Shown: positions 15,059 to 21,240 of the stretch, piece by piece
Numbering within the stretch: position 1 is the stretch's first letter
How the letters are laid out: each line of letters begins with the position of its first letter
NCBI GenBank assembly: GCA_946480515.1
Contig: CAMLKX010000007.1
Coordinates: 1-21,781 of the forward strand
Reading direction: 5' to 3'
Source of the DNA: an uncultured Sphingomonadaceae bacterium
Lineage (GTDB): Bacteria > Pseudomonadota > Alphaproteobacteria > Sphingomonadales > Sphingomonadaceae
Length of the DNA stretch: 21,781 nucleotides
Program-made: the position numbers and the translations under genes
Notes under the pieces: generated by a model
Databases searched by the model: none
What the model was told of the DNA's origin: nothing
Seen by the model: only the letters and a program-made list of their open reading frames with translations

Positions 15059-15982
15059 ATGGTCCGCATTCTAGCTTTCCTGGTCGGTCTCGGCTTTGCG
15101 GGAGTTCTCCTGCTGTCGCTGATCGTCAACGCGGTCGATTTCTTCCAGAACCCGCCGGTCGAAACGGTCGAGCATGAGTTCCACCAGGAGCCGAAGGAAG
15201 TCGCCTTCTCCTTCGCCGGGCCGTTCGGCAAATATGACCGGCAGCAGCTTCAACGCGGCTTTCAGGTCTACAAGGAAGTCTGCGCGGCGTGCCACGGACT
15301 GCATTATGCGGCCTTCTATGATCTGCATGAGCTCGGCTATTCCGAAGCCGAGGTGAAGGCGATCGCCAACCAGTGGCAGATCGAAGTGCCCTCGGTGAAT
15401 CCGGAAACCGGCGAAGCGGCGACCCGGAAAGCGATCCCGTCCGACCGCTTCCCGAACCCCTATGCGAACGAGGTTGCGGGCCGCGCCGCCAACAACAATG
15501 CACTCCCGCCAGATCTTTCCCTGATGGCCAAGGCGCGCGAAGGGGGAGCGGCCTACATCTACTCATTGCTGACCGGTTATCAGCCGCAGCCTGCGGAATT
15601 GCTGAAGGAATTCCCGGACGCCAAAACTCCGCAGGGACTTCACTTCAACCCTTATTTCGCGAACCTCAACATCGCGATGCCGCCCCCGCTCACGGCGGAA
15701 GGGCAGGTGACCTACGCCGACGGAACTAAGCCGACGGTCGACCAGATGGCCAAGGACGTGTCCGCCTTCCTGATGTGGGCGGCCGAACCGAAGCTCGAGA
15801 GCCGTCACCACTATGGCTTGGCGGTGCTGATCTTCCTGATCGCGGCGACCGTGCTGGCCTACCTCGCCTACCAGAACATCTGGGCGACGGCGAAGCGCAA
15901 GGTCGCTCGCACCGGGGTGCTCGATCCGGAGAACCAGGCGAAGAATGCCGATGCACGCGGCCAGGCGGGAGTTCAGGGCTAG
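15059..15982 (+). CDS. petC: Cytochrome c1
   Basis: The c-type heme subunit of the bc1 complex, facing the periplasm and passing electrons to cytochrome c. The heme attachment site is C75-A-A-C78-H79 (VCAACHGLH), and the axial methionine is M207 in NIAMPPPL. An N-terminal hydrophobic segment (3-24) is the export signal; a single C-terminal anchor spans about 252-270, followed by a charged tail. Length 307 is longer than classical c1 (about 260) partly from that 37-residue tail. AAGGGG lies just before the ATG, 15 bases after petB, completing a tight petABC operon. A hairpin overlaps its stop codon. Confidence 0.97.
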   Translation: MVRILAFLVGLGFAGVLLLSLIVNAVDFFQNPPVETVEHEFHQEPKEVAFSFAGPFGKYDRQQLQRGFQVYKEVCAACHGLHYAAFYDLHELGYSEAEVKAIANQWQIEVPSVNPETGEAATRKAIPSDRFPNPYANEVAGRAANNNALPPDLSLMAKAREGGAAYIYSLLTGYQPQPAELLKEFPDAKTPQGLHFNPYFANLNIAMPPPLTAEGQVTYADGTKPTVDQMAKDVSAFLMWAAEPKLESRHHYGLAVLIFLIAATVLAYLAYQNIWATAKRKVARTGVLDPENQAKNADARGQAGVQG

Positions 15983-16010
15983 TTCCGTCTAGCCCAAACC
16001 GCCTGAGCGG
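15976..16010 (+). other. Two small hairpins at the petC stop codon
   Basis: GGGCTAG (15976-15982, containing the petC stop TAG) pairs perfectly with CTAGCCC (15989-15995) around a 6-base loop; CCGC/GCGG (15999-16010, loop CTGA) follows. No T tract is present, so this is more likely an mRNA-stabilising 3' end or a translation-coupling structure than a terminator. Confidence 0.45.
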
Positions 16011-16077
16011 CAGATCGTCTCGCAAGCGGTTTGCGCAAGGGGTAGGACTGCTCGCCCTTGCGGGGCTTTGGCTAGCG

Positions 16078-16635
16078 ATGGGCTGCTGGGGAACCGGCGA
16101 TCTGGACAGCCGCTTGCTCGCCGTTGGCTATGGCGGCGGCAGACCGGAATTGGCGGCATTCGCAAGGGCGGTGACGTTCCTCGGTAGCGGCTGGTTCTTG
16201 ATTCCCCTCTCGGCATTGGCGGCCTTTGCGTTCGGGTTGCGAACTGGAACTCGAAGCGGGCTGCTCCTGTTCGCCGGCACCTTGCTCGGTCGCGGGCTGA
16301 TCGAGGCCCAGAAGATCGTGACAGGCCGACCGCGTCCCGACGCTCATCCGGCCCTGGCGGACGTCCACACACTCTCCTTCCCGAGTGGCCACTCGGCCAA
16401 TTCCATGCTCGTCCTCCTCGCGCTGGCGCTGCTGCTGGCAACGGGTCCGCGCCGCACCATCTGGATCGCTGTCGCGGTGGCGCTCAGCATCGCAATCGGG
16501 CTCAGCAGGATCATGCTTGGGGTTCATTGGCCGAGCGACGTCGTAGCGGGATGGGCGTTTGGCTGCGCCGGTGCCGTGTTGCTCGCTCATCTCGCCCGGC
16601 CGCACACCACATCCTTGCAGTCCGGCACTCGTTAG
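16078..16635 (+). CDS. PAP2-family membrane phosphatase (start uncertain)
   Basis: A type-2 phosphatidic acid phosphatase-family membrane enzyme, likely acting on a lipid phosphate or pyrophosphate on the periplasmic face. All three catalytic motifs are present (numbering from ATG 16078): K79-x6-R86-P87, PSGH (102-105) and SR-x5-H-x3-D (R144, H150, D154). Length from this ATG is 185 residues. The start is doubtful: the hydrophobic sequence of the first helix (GVGLLALAGLWLAMGCWG) begins upstream of the ATG, yet from 15983 to 16077 that frame has no ATG, GTG or TTG. CTG at 16003 is the only near-start codon. Substrate unknown. Confidence 0.8.
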   Translation: MGCWGTGDLDSRLLAVGYGGGRPELAAFARAVTFLGSGWFLIPLSALAAFAFGLRTGTRSGLLLFAGTLLGRGLIEAQKIVTGRPRPDAHPALADVHTLSFPSGHSANSMLVLLALALLLATGPRRTIWIAVAVALSIAIGLSRIMLGVHWPSDVVAGWAFGCAGAVLLAHLARPHTTSLQSGTR

Positions 16636-16704
16636 CGGTTCACACCCCATTCAACCGGCCAAGAGCAACCTGTTGAAGTTGCGTAAGAAAGCTGGAGTGT
16701 GAGT

Positions 16705-17283
16705 ATGTTTGCGTCCCGACTTCGCACCGCTGGCCTCGCGGTCGCGGTTACTCTCGGCCTGTCAGCGTGCACCGACTATTATGGGTATGGCGGCGGCATC
16801 GGCAGCCCCGGGTATTATGACCCTTATTACGGCTCAGGCTACGGCTATGGTTCGCGGTATGGCTATGGGTATGGCTACCCGTCTTATTACGGCTGGAACG
16901 ACAATTACTATTATCCGGGCACGGGCTATTATGTGTATTCGCGCGATGGTAGCCGCCATCGCTGGTCCGATGCCCAGCGTCGTTACTGGTCCGAGCGTCA
17001 GCGACGTTATTCGACAGAGCGCCAACGGACATTCCGCCGCGCTGACCGGAGCGACATCCCAGAGCTTCGCGAGAATTGGTCGGACTTCCGGCGCGACCGG
17101 CGTTCGGATGATCGCAGCTTCCGCCAGGAGCGCCGCCAGGACCGTCAAGCGGTCCGAAGCGGTCAAGTCACGCGCGAGCAGTTCAGGACTGACCGGCAGG
17201 CAGATCGGCGCGCCTACCGCCAGGAGTTGCGGCAGGACCGGCGTGAGCTGCGCAAGGCCAATCGCGAGGACAAGCGGGACTAA
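16705..17283 (+). CDS. Tyr/Gly- and Arg-rich lipoprotein, unknown function
   Basis: A 192-residue predicted lipoprotein. The signal peptide ends in lipobox LSAC (lipidation near C22). The next 60 residues are mostly Tyr and Gly with repeats such as YGYGSRYGYGYGYPSYYG, interrupted by Asp and Pro. From about residue 85 the sequence switches to highly charged Arg/Gln/Asp/Glu with repeats like RQERRQDRQAVRSG and RQELRQDRRELRK, predicted as one long basic helix. No enzymatic motif is seen; surface or envelope structural roles are possible. GGAG (16694-16697) is 7 bases before ATG 16705, so this was preferred to the GTG at 16699. Convergent with ychF, 18 bases between ends. Confidence 0.8.
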   Translation: MFASRLRTAGLAVAVTLGLSACTDYYGYGGGIGSPGYYDPYYGSGYGYGSRYGYGYGYPSYYGWNDNYYYPGTGYYVYSRDGSRHRWSDAQRRYWSERQRRYSTERQRTFRRADRSDIPELRENWSDFRRDRRSDDRSFRQERRQDRQAVRSGQVTREQFRTDRQADRRAYRQELRQDRRELRKANREDKRD

Positions 17284-17301
17284 CCCGAAGGCCAGGGCGG
17301 G

Positions 17302-18402
17302 TCAGACGTTGAAGCGGAACAGCATCACGTCGCCGTCCTGGACCTCATAATCCTTGCCTTCCGACCGGAGCTTGCCGGCGTCGCGCGCGCCGGCTTCGCC
17401 CCCGAAGGCTACATAATCCGGATAGCCGATTGTCTCGGCACGGATGAATCCGCGCTCAAAATCCGAGTGGATCGCGCCGGCCGCCTGCGGGGCTCGAGCG
17501 CCCTTCTCGACGGTCCAGGCACGGGCCTCCTTCGGCCCGGCGGTGAAAAATGTCAGCAGCCCAAGCAGGTCGTAGCCGGCACGGATGATCCGCGTCAGCC
17601 CGGTTTCCTGAAGCCCGAGATCAGCCAGGAAGGGTTCCCGATCAGCTGCGTCCATGGTCGCGATCTCGGCCTCGATCGCCGCTGAGATCACGACCGCACC
17701 GGCACCCTCCGCTTGCGCCTTCTCAAACACGCGGGCCGAGTGAGCATTACCGGCCGCTGCATCGCCTTCATCGACGTTGCAGACATAGAGCACTGGTTTC
17801 GCCGTCAGCAACTGAGCGCGGGCGAGCGCCTTCTCCTCTTCGGCGTCCTTGGGCTTCGTCAACCGTGCGGGCTTCGATTGACGCAGCAGCTCAAGCGCCT
17901 GCCCGAGAACACTGGCCTCGACTTTGGCTTCCTTGTCGCCTTGGGCCGCTTTCTTGGCGAGGTTGGGAACGCGGCGCTCAAGGCTGTCGAGATCCGCCAG
18001 CATCAGTTCGGTCTCGACCGTCTCCGCATCCGCAATCGGATCGACCCGACCTTCAACGTGGGTCACGTCGCCACCGTCAAAGCAGCGCAGCACATGGACG
18101 ATCGCCTCGACCTCGCGAATGTTGGCCAGGAACTGGTTGCCAAGCCCTTCGCCCTGAGAGGCTCCGCGAACGAGGCCGGCGATATCGACAAACTCGATCT
18201 GCGTCTCGATCGTTTGGGCGGACTTGGCGATTGCGGCGATCATGGTCAGCCGATCGTCAGGGACCGCGACGCGGCCGACATTGGGCTCGATCGTGCAGAA
18301 CGGATAATTGGCCGCCTGCGCAGCGGCGGTCTCCGTCAGCGCATTGAACAGCGTCGATTTGCCGACGTTCGGCAGCCCAACAATCCCGCAGCGGAAACCC
18401 AT
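17302..18402 (-). CDS. ychF: Ribosome-binding ATPase YchF (Obg family)
   Basis: A universally conserved P-loop NTPase of the Obg class that prefers ATP, binds ribosomes and influences stress responses. The 366-residue protein has the normal length. Visible: P-loop GLPNVGKST (8-16), [12 protein letters not shown] (switch), [20 protein letters not shown], and NVDE in place of the GTPase NKxD motif, which explains the ATP preference. The C-terminal TGS domain includes [15 protein letters not shown] and the [11 protein letters not shown] segment. In many bacteria rplY, pth and ychF are neighbours; here two oxygenase genes separate pth and ychF. Confidence 0.97.
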   Translation of the reverse strand: MGFRCGIVGLPNVGKSTLFNALTETAAAQAANYPFCTIEPNVGRVAVPDDRLTMIAAIAKSAQTIETQIEFVDIAGLVRGASQGEGLGNQFLANIREVEAIVHVLRCFDGGDVTHVEGRVDPIADAETVETELMLADLDSLERRVPNLAKKAAQGDKEAKVEASVLGQALELLRQSKPARLTKPKDAEEEKALARAQLLTAKPVLYVCNVDEGDAAAGNAHSARVFEKAQAEGAGAVVISAAIEAEIATMDAADREPFLADLGLQETGLTRIIRAGYDLLGLLTFFTAGPKEARAWTVEKGARAPQAAGAIHSDFERGFIRAETIGYPDYVAFGGEAGARDAGKLRSEGKDYEVQDGDVMLFRFNV

Positions 18403-18421
18403 CTGATGTCCTCGTCTCTAG

Positions 18422-18493
18422 CGTCATCGCGAGGTGCGTAGCATCGCGGCGATCCATGCGCCGCTGGATTGCTTCGCTATGCTCGCAATGACG
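18422..18493. repeat. REP-type palindromic intergenic element
   Basis: An imperfect inverted repeat. The left arm starts CGTCATCGCGAG and runs to GATCCA (18422-18456); the right arm runs from TGGATT to CTCGCAATGACG (18465-18493). This matches the CGTCATTGCGAG...CTCGCAATGACG palindromic repeats scattered through many proteobacterial genomes. It lies between ychF and the oxygenase gene to its right, both on the minus strand, and could act as a transcript-stabilising or attenuating hairpin. Confidence 0.8.
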
Positions 18494-18505
18494 GGATGCG
18501 GCCCT

Positions 18506-19105
18506 TTAGGCGAAATTGAAGCTTACACTCAACCGTTCGCCACCACCGGTGCCGGGAAGCACCTCGTGACGAAGCCAGCTTTCCCACAACAGCAGGAGAC
18601 CAGGCCGCGGTTCGATCGTGACAAATTGGCGCAGCGCTTCCGGCGAATCCGCGCGGCGCGTCGGCGCCGCCATCATGAGCGGGAGCCGCGGATCTTCGAA
18701 CCGGATTGCGCCCGACCCAGCGGGCACCTCGACGTAGAGGGTGCCGGAAATGATGCTGTGAGGATGGATGTGCGCGCTGTGATGACCAGCGCCGCGCAGC
18801 TGGTTGACCCACAGGCTGTCGAGACGCGGACGACGCGCCAGATCAAACGCGCACTCGTTGGCAAATTCCTTACCCTCGTGGCGCAGCAGCTTGCCAAGCC
18901 GCGCAAAGGCGGGGTCGCGCAGCGGCAAGTCATTGAGCGAGGCGTAGCTGGTGTAGCCGCGGTAGCGGTGCCTTCGGCTCCACTGGCGCCCGGCACCATC
19001 CTCGCGGGCCAGGCTGCGGATGGAGTGAGCGAGCTCTTCGAGTAGCCGCGGGTCTTCGATCGTCCGTTCGAACAGGGGCGTGACGAAGAGCGAGCGGACG
19101 GCCAT
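18506..19105 (-). CDS. 2OG-Fe(II) oxygenase-like protein (TIGR02466-type), paralogue A
   Basis: A 199-residue protein of the uncharacterised TIGR02466/PF13759-type group within the 2-oxoglutarate and Fe(II)-dependent double-stranded beta-helix enzymes. The C-terminal half carries LWVNQLRGAG (98-107), H112-I-H114-P, SGTLYVEVP, GAIRFEDPR (132-140), RPGLLLLW (167-174), H180 and R191 (ERLSVSFNF). H112/H114 and H180 are the presumed metal ligands and R191 the 2-oxoglutarate-binding arginine. There is no aspartate at the usual HxD position; the motif reads H-x-H. ATG 19105 is the start that fits its length and divergent spacing. It is divergent from paralogue B. Substrate unknown. Confidence 0.8.
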   Translation of the reverse strand: MAVRSLFVTPLFERTIEDPRLLEELAHSIRSLAREDGAGRQWSRRHRYRGYTSYASLNDLPLRDPAFARLGKLLRHEGKEFANECAFDLARRPRLDSLWVNQLRGAGHHSAHIHPHSIISGTLYVEVPAGSGAIRFEDPRLPLMMAAPTRRADSPEALRQFVTIEPRPGLLLLWESWLRHEVLPGTGGGERLSVSFNFA

Positions 19106-19115
19106 CGGCGGCAGC

Positions 19116-19162
19116 CTTGTCCGCGAATCCGCAACAGGACAAGTCATCGCGCGATTGATGAC
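19116..19162. promoter_or_regulatory. Two inverted repeats in the divergent oxygenase intergenic region
   Basis: CTTGTCC (19116-19122) is inverted as GGACAAG (19137-19143), and GTCATC (19143-19148) is inverted as GATGAC (19157-19162). They touch at position 19143 and fill the middle of the 97-base region between the two divergent genes, a natural location for operators of a shared regulator. No strong -35/-10 pair is seen around them. Confidence 0.4.
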
Positions 19163-19202
19163 CGGAGGGCTTTCTGCTTTTGAGCGCTGGGGAGAGACTA
19201 GG

Positions 19203-19850
19203 ATGGCCATCGCCTTCAAGAATATTCAATCGCTGTTCGCGCTGCCGCTGGTGTCGTTCGAGGTTCCGCAGAGCGACGAGCTTAATCGCGACCTTCTGGC
19301 GGAGATCGAGAAGCGCCGCGCGGCGGAAGATGGGCAGCACCGCAGCAACCGGCAGGGCTGGCATTCCAAGTCGGATCTGTTCCGGCGCAAGGAGAAGGCC
19401 CATGCGCAAATCGCGACCATCATCCGCACCTGCGTCCATGCGACCACCCAGAAGATGGCGCCGGACACCGACTTTTCAGAACTCCGGATGGTTTGCGATG
19501 GATGGGTGAACATAAATCCCACCGGCGCCTACAACACCCCGCACGATCACCCAGGCAGCTTCTGGTCGGGCTGCTATTATATCACCACGCCAGCAGCGGA
19601 GGACGGCCAGCGGAATTCGGGAGACATCGAGTTCCTCGACCCGCGCGGCGCCCGGGTTGATACGCCGATCCGAGCGCAGTTTGTCGCGGACAAGGTTCGG
19701 GTTCAGCCCCGTCCAGGCCTGCTGCTATTGTTTCCGAGCACGCTGAAGCACTGGGTCCACCCCAATGCGTCGTCGGAGGAGCGGGTGACGATCGCGTTCA
19801 ACGCAAAATTCAAGCGTCAGGCTGAAGCCGCAAAGCCACGTCGTTCATAA
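19203..19850 (+). CDS. 2OG-Fe(II) oxygenase-like protein (TIGR02466-type), paralogue B
   Basis: A 215-residue homologue of the divergent neighbour. The same blocks appear without gaps: GWVNINPTGA (100-109), H114-D-H116-P, SGCYYITTP, DIEFLDPRG (141-149), RPGLLLLFP (170-178), H183 and R194 (ERVTIAFN). In both proteins the metal-site histidines fall 13 and 15 residues after the WVN tryptophan. The chemistry is presumably oxidative (hydroxylation), with substrate unknown. Start ATG 19203 follows a purine-rich GGGGAGAG...AGG stretch; the earlier in-frame GTG at 19080 would overlap paralogue A. The last 41 bases overlap the 3' end of pth on the other strand. Confidence 0.8.
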   Translation: MAIAFKNIQSLFALPLVSFEVPQSDELNRDLLAEIEKRRAAEDGQHRSNRQGWHSKSDLFRRKEKAHAQIATIIRTCVHATTQKMAPDTDFSELRMVCDGWVNINPTGAYNTPHDHPGSFWSGCYYITTPAAEDGQRNSGDIEFLDPRGARVDTPIRAQFVADKVRVQPRPGLLLLFPSTLKHWVHPNASSEERVTIAFNAKFKRQAEAAKPRRS

Positions 19851-20385
19851 AGCGGGCGTCATCGCCTTCCGCCAGCCAAGGAGCCTCGGCCGCGACTGCC
19901 GCAAGCAGATCGGATAGCGGCTCAATCTCGGCCTTCGAATAATTGCCGAGCACATATCCGGTAACCCGGTCCTTGTGGCCGGGGTGGCCAATGCCGATGC
20001 GCACGCGCCGGAAATCAGGCCCGAGCGACGCGTCGATTGATCGCAACCCATTATGGCCGGCGGTCCCGCCGCCGCGTTTCACCTTGACCTTGAATGGAGC
20101 GAGATCGAGCTCGTCATGGAAAGCGGTCAGCGAATCCACGTCGAGCCGGTAAAAGCGCAGGGCCTGCTGAATCGCGTCGCCGCTGTCGTTCATGAAGGTC
20201 TGCGGCTTGATCAGCAGGACCTTCTGAGTGCCGAGCCGCCCCTCACTCACCAGGCTTCGAAATGCAGTCTTCCAAGGTGAGAAGCGGTGGACTTCGGCGA
20301 TGATGTCCGCCGCCATGAAGCCGACGTTGTGCCGGTGAAGCGCGTATTTCGCTCCGGGATTACCGAGACCGGCCCACACTTGCAT
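19810..20385 (-). CDS. pth: Peptidyl-tRNA hydrolase
   Basis: Pth releases peptides from peptidyl-tRNA that drops off stalled ribosomes; it is essential. The 191-residue protein has the catalytic H19 (HRHNVGF), N9 (GLGNPG), D91 (FHDELDL), the FMNDSG segment around N66 and the GGGTAGHNGLRS loop. It follows rplY on the same strand. Its start region is unusual: a GC-rich palindromic repeat sits immediately upstream and provides the Shine-Dalgarno. The 3' end overlaps the convergent oxygenase gene by 41 bases. Confidence 0.96.
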   Translation of the reverse strand: MQVWAGLGNPGAKYALHRHNVGFMAADIIAEVHRFSPWKTAFRSLVSEGRLGTQKVLLIKPQTFMNDSGDAIQQALRFYRLDVDSLTAFHDELDLAPFKVKVKRGGGTAGHNGLRSIDASLGPDFRRVRIGIGHPGHKDRVTGYVLGNYSKAEIEPLSDLLAAVAAEAPWLAEGDDARFMNDVALRLQPDA

Positions 20386-20392
20386 CGCCCAA

Positions 20393-20430
20393 CTCCCCTC
20401 CCCTTCAGGGGAGGGGTAGGGGGTGGGGCA
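20393..20430. repeat. GC-rich palindromic repeat, copy 1 (at the pth start)
   Basis: CCCCTCCCCT (20395-20404) and AGGGGAGGGG (20407-20416) form a perfect 10-bp inverted repeat, followed by TAGGGGGTGGGG. The opposite-orientation copy is at 20454-20492. Read on the minus strand, GGGGAG at 20398-20393 lies 7 bases before the pth ATG and is its only good ribosome-binding site. Confidence 0.75.
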
Positions 20431-20453
20431 GTCCGATGAACATCTTCGCCCGA

Positions 20454-20492
20454 CTCCCCACCCCTCGATCCCTCCCCTGCAGGGGAGGGGAG
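20454..20492. repeat. GC-rich palindromic repeat, copy 2 (inverted, at the rplY stop)
   Basis: The reverse complement of this segment matches copy 1 almost base for base over about 38 positions, with one single-base indel and few substitutions: it begins CTCCCCTCCCCTGCAGGGG. Its own core CCCTCCCCTGCAGGGGAGGG is a perfect palindrome. It ends 4 bases before the rplY stop codon. The two copies, inverted and about 23 bases apart, could also pair with each other. Confidence 0.75.
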
Positions 20493-20496
20493 GCTA

Positions 20497-21138
20497 TTAA
20501 GCCTCTTCGCCTTCCTCACCCACAGTCGGAACCGCGGCTTCCGGTGCGGCCTGATCCTCGGCCGCCTTCATTGCCGACGGGGCAACGATGGTTGCGATGG
20601 TCAGGTCCGGATTGTCGACCGCCGACTTGGAGCCCTTCGGGAGAGTGATGTCATTGATGTGGATGGTGTCGCCAATCTCCAGCCCTGTCAGCGAGACCGC
20701 GATCTCGTCCGGGATCTCAGCGGCGTCGCACACCAGCTCAAGCTCGTGAGCGACAGCATTGAGCACGCCACCGCGCTTGATGCCGGGGGATTGCTCTTCG
20801 TCGGTGAAGCGCAGCGGCACGTTGACGTGCACTTGGCTGTGTTCGCCGATGCGAAGGAAGTCGACATGAACCGGACGGCTGCTGACAGGATGGAACTGCA
20901 CGTCCTTGGGCAGGGTGCGGTTGGGTTTGCCGCCAACCTCAACCATCACCACGCTATTCATGAAGTGACCGGTCGACAGAAACTTCGCCAGAAGCTTCTC
21001 TTCGACATGGACCGACAGCGGTTCCTTCTTGTCGCCGTAAATCACGCAGGGCACCCGGCCGTCGCGACGCAGTGCACGGGAGGCTCCCTTGCCAGCCCGT
21101 TCGCGCGTCTCGGCGGGCAGCGTCAGCTGTTCGCTCAT
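20497..21138 (-). CDS. rplY: 50S ribosomal protein L25/general stress protein Ctc
   Basis: A 213-residue L25 of the long (CTC) type: the N-terminal 5S rRNA-binding domain (about 1-95; e.g. [19 protein letters not shown]) is joined to a C-terminal beta domain ([36 protein letters not shown]), ending in an acidic Ala/Glu tail. The short E. coli L25 (94 residues) lacks the second domain. GGAAGGAA lies 6-8 bases before the ATG at 21138. A good promoter is about 70 bases upstream, and pth follows downstream on the same strand. Confidence 0.96.
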   Translation of the reverse strand: MSEQLTLPAETRERAGKGASRALRRDGRVPCVIYGDKKEPLSVHVEEKLLAKFLSTGHFMNSVVMVEVGGKPNRTLPKDVQFHPVSSRPVHVDFLRIGEHSQVHVNVPLRFTDEEQSPGIKRGGVLNAVAHELELVCDAAEIPDEIAVSLTGLEIGDTIHINDITLPKGSKSAVDNPDLTIATIVAPSAMKAAEDQAAPEAAVPTVGEEGEEA

Positions 21139-21207
21139 TCGCTTGTTCCTTCCAGAAGTGACGCCCCGCCACGCCTCCAGGGATGACCATGGCCGGGCAA
21201 GCGCGCG

Positions 21208-21236
21208 CCTATAGGTGCACGGCGGCCAAATGGCAA
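21208..21236 (-). promoter_or_regulatory. Sigma-70-like promoter of rplY-pth
   Basis: On the minus strand TTGCCA (21236-21231) and TATAGG (21213-21208) are 17 bases apart. The predicted start near 21201 leaves a leader of about 63 bases. The -10 box equals that of the argD promoter. Confidence 0.6.
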
Positions 21237-21240
21237 ATGT

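Noticed and set aside
14014..15177. A 387-residue open frame inside petB and petC
   Set aside because: It is a frame-shifted shadow of cytochrome b; its sequence is Arg/Ala/Gly-rich and has no motif, whereas petB has all heme ligands.
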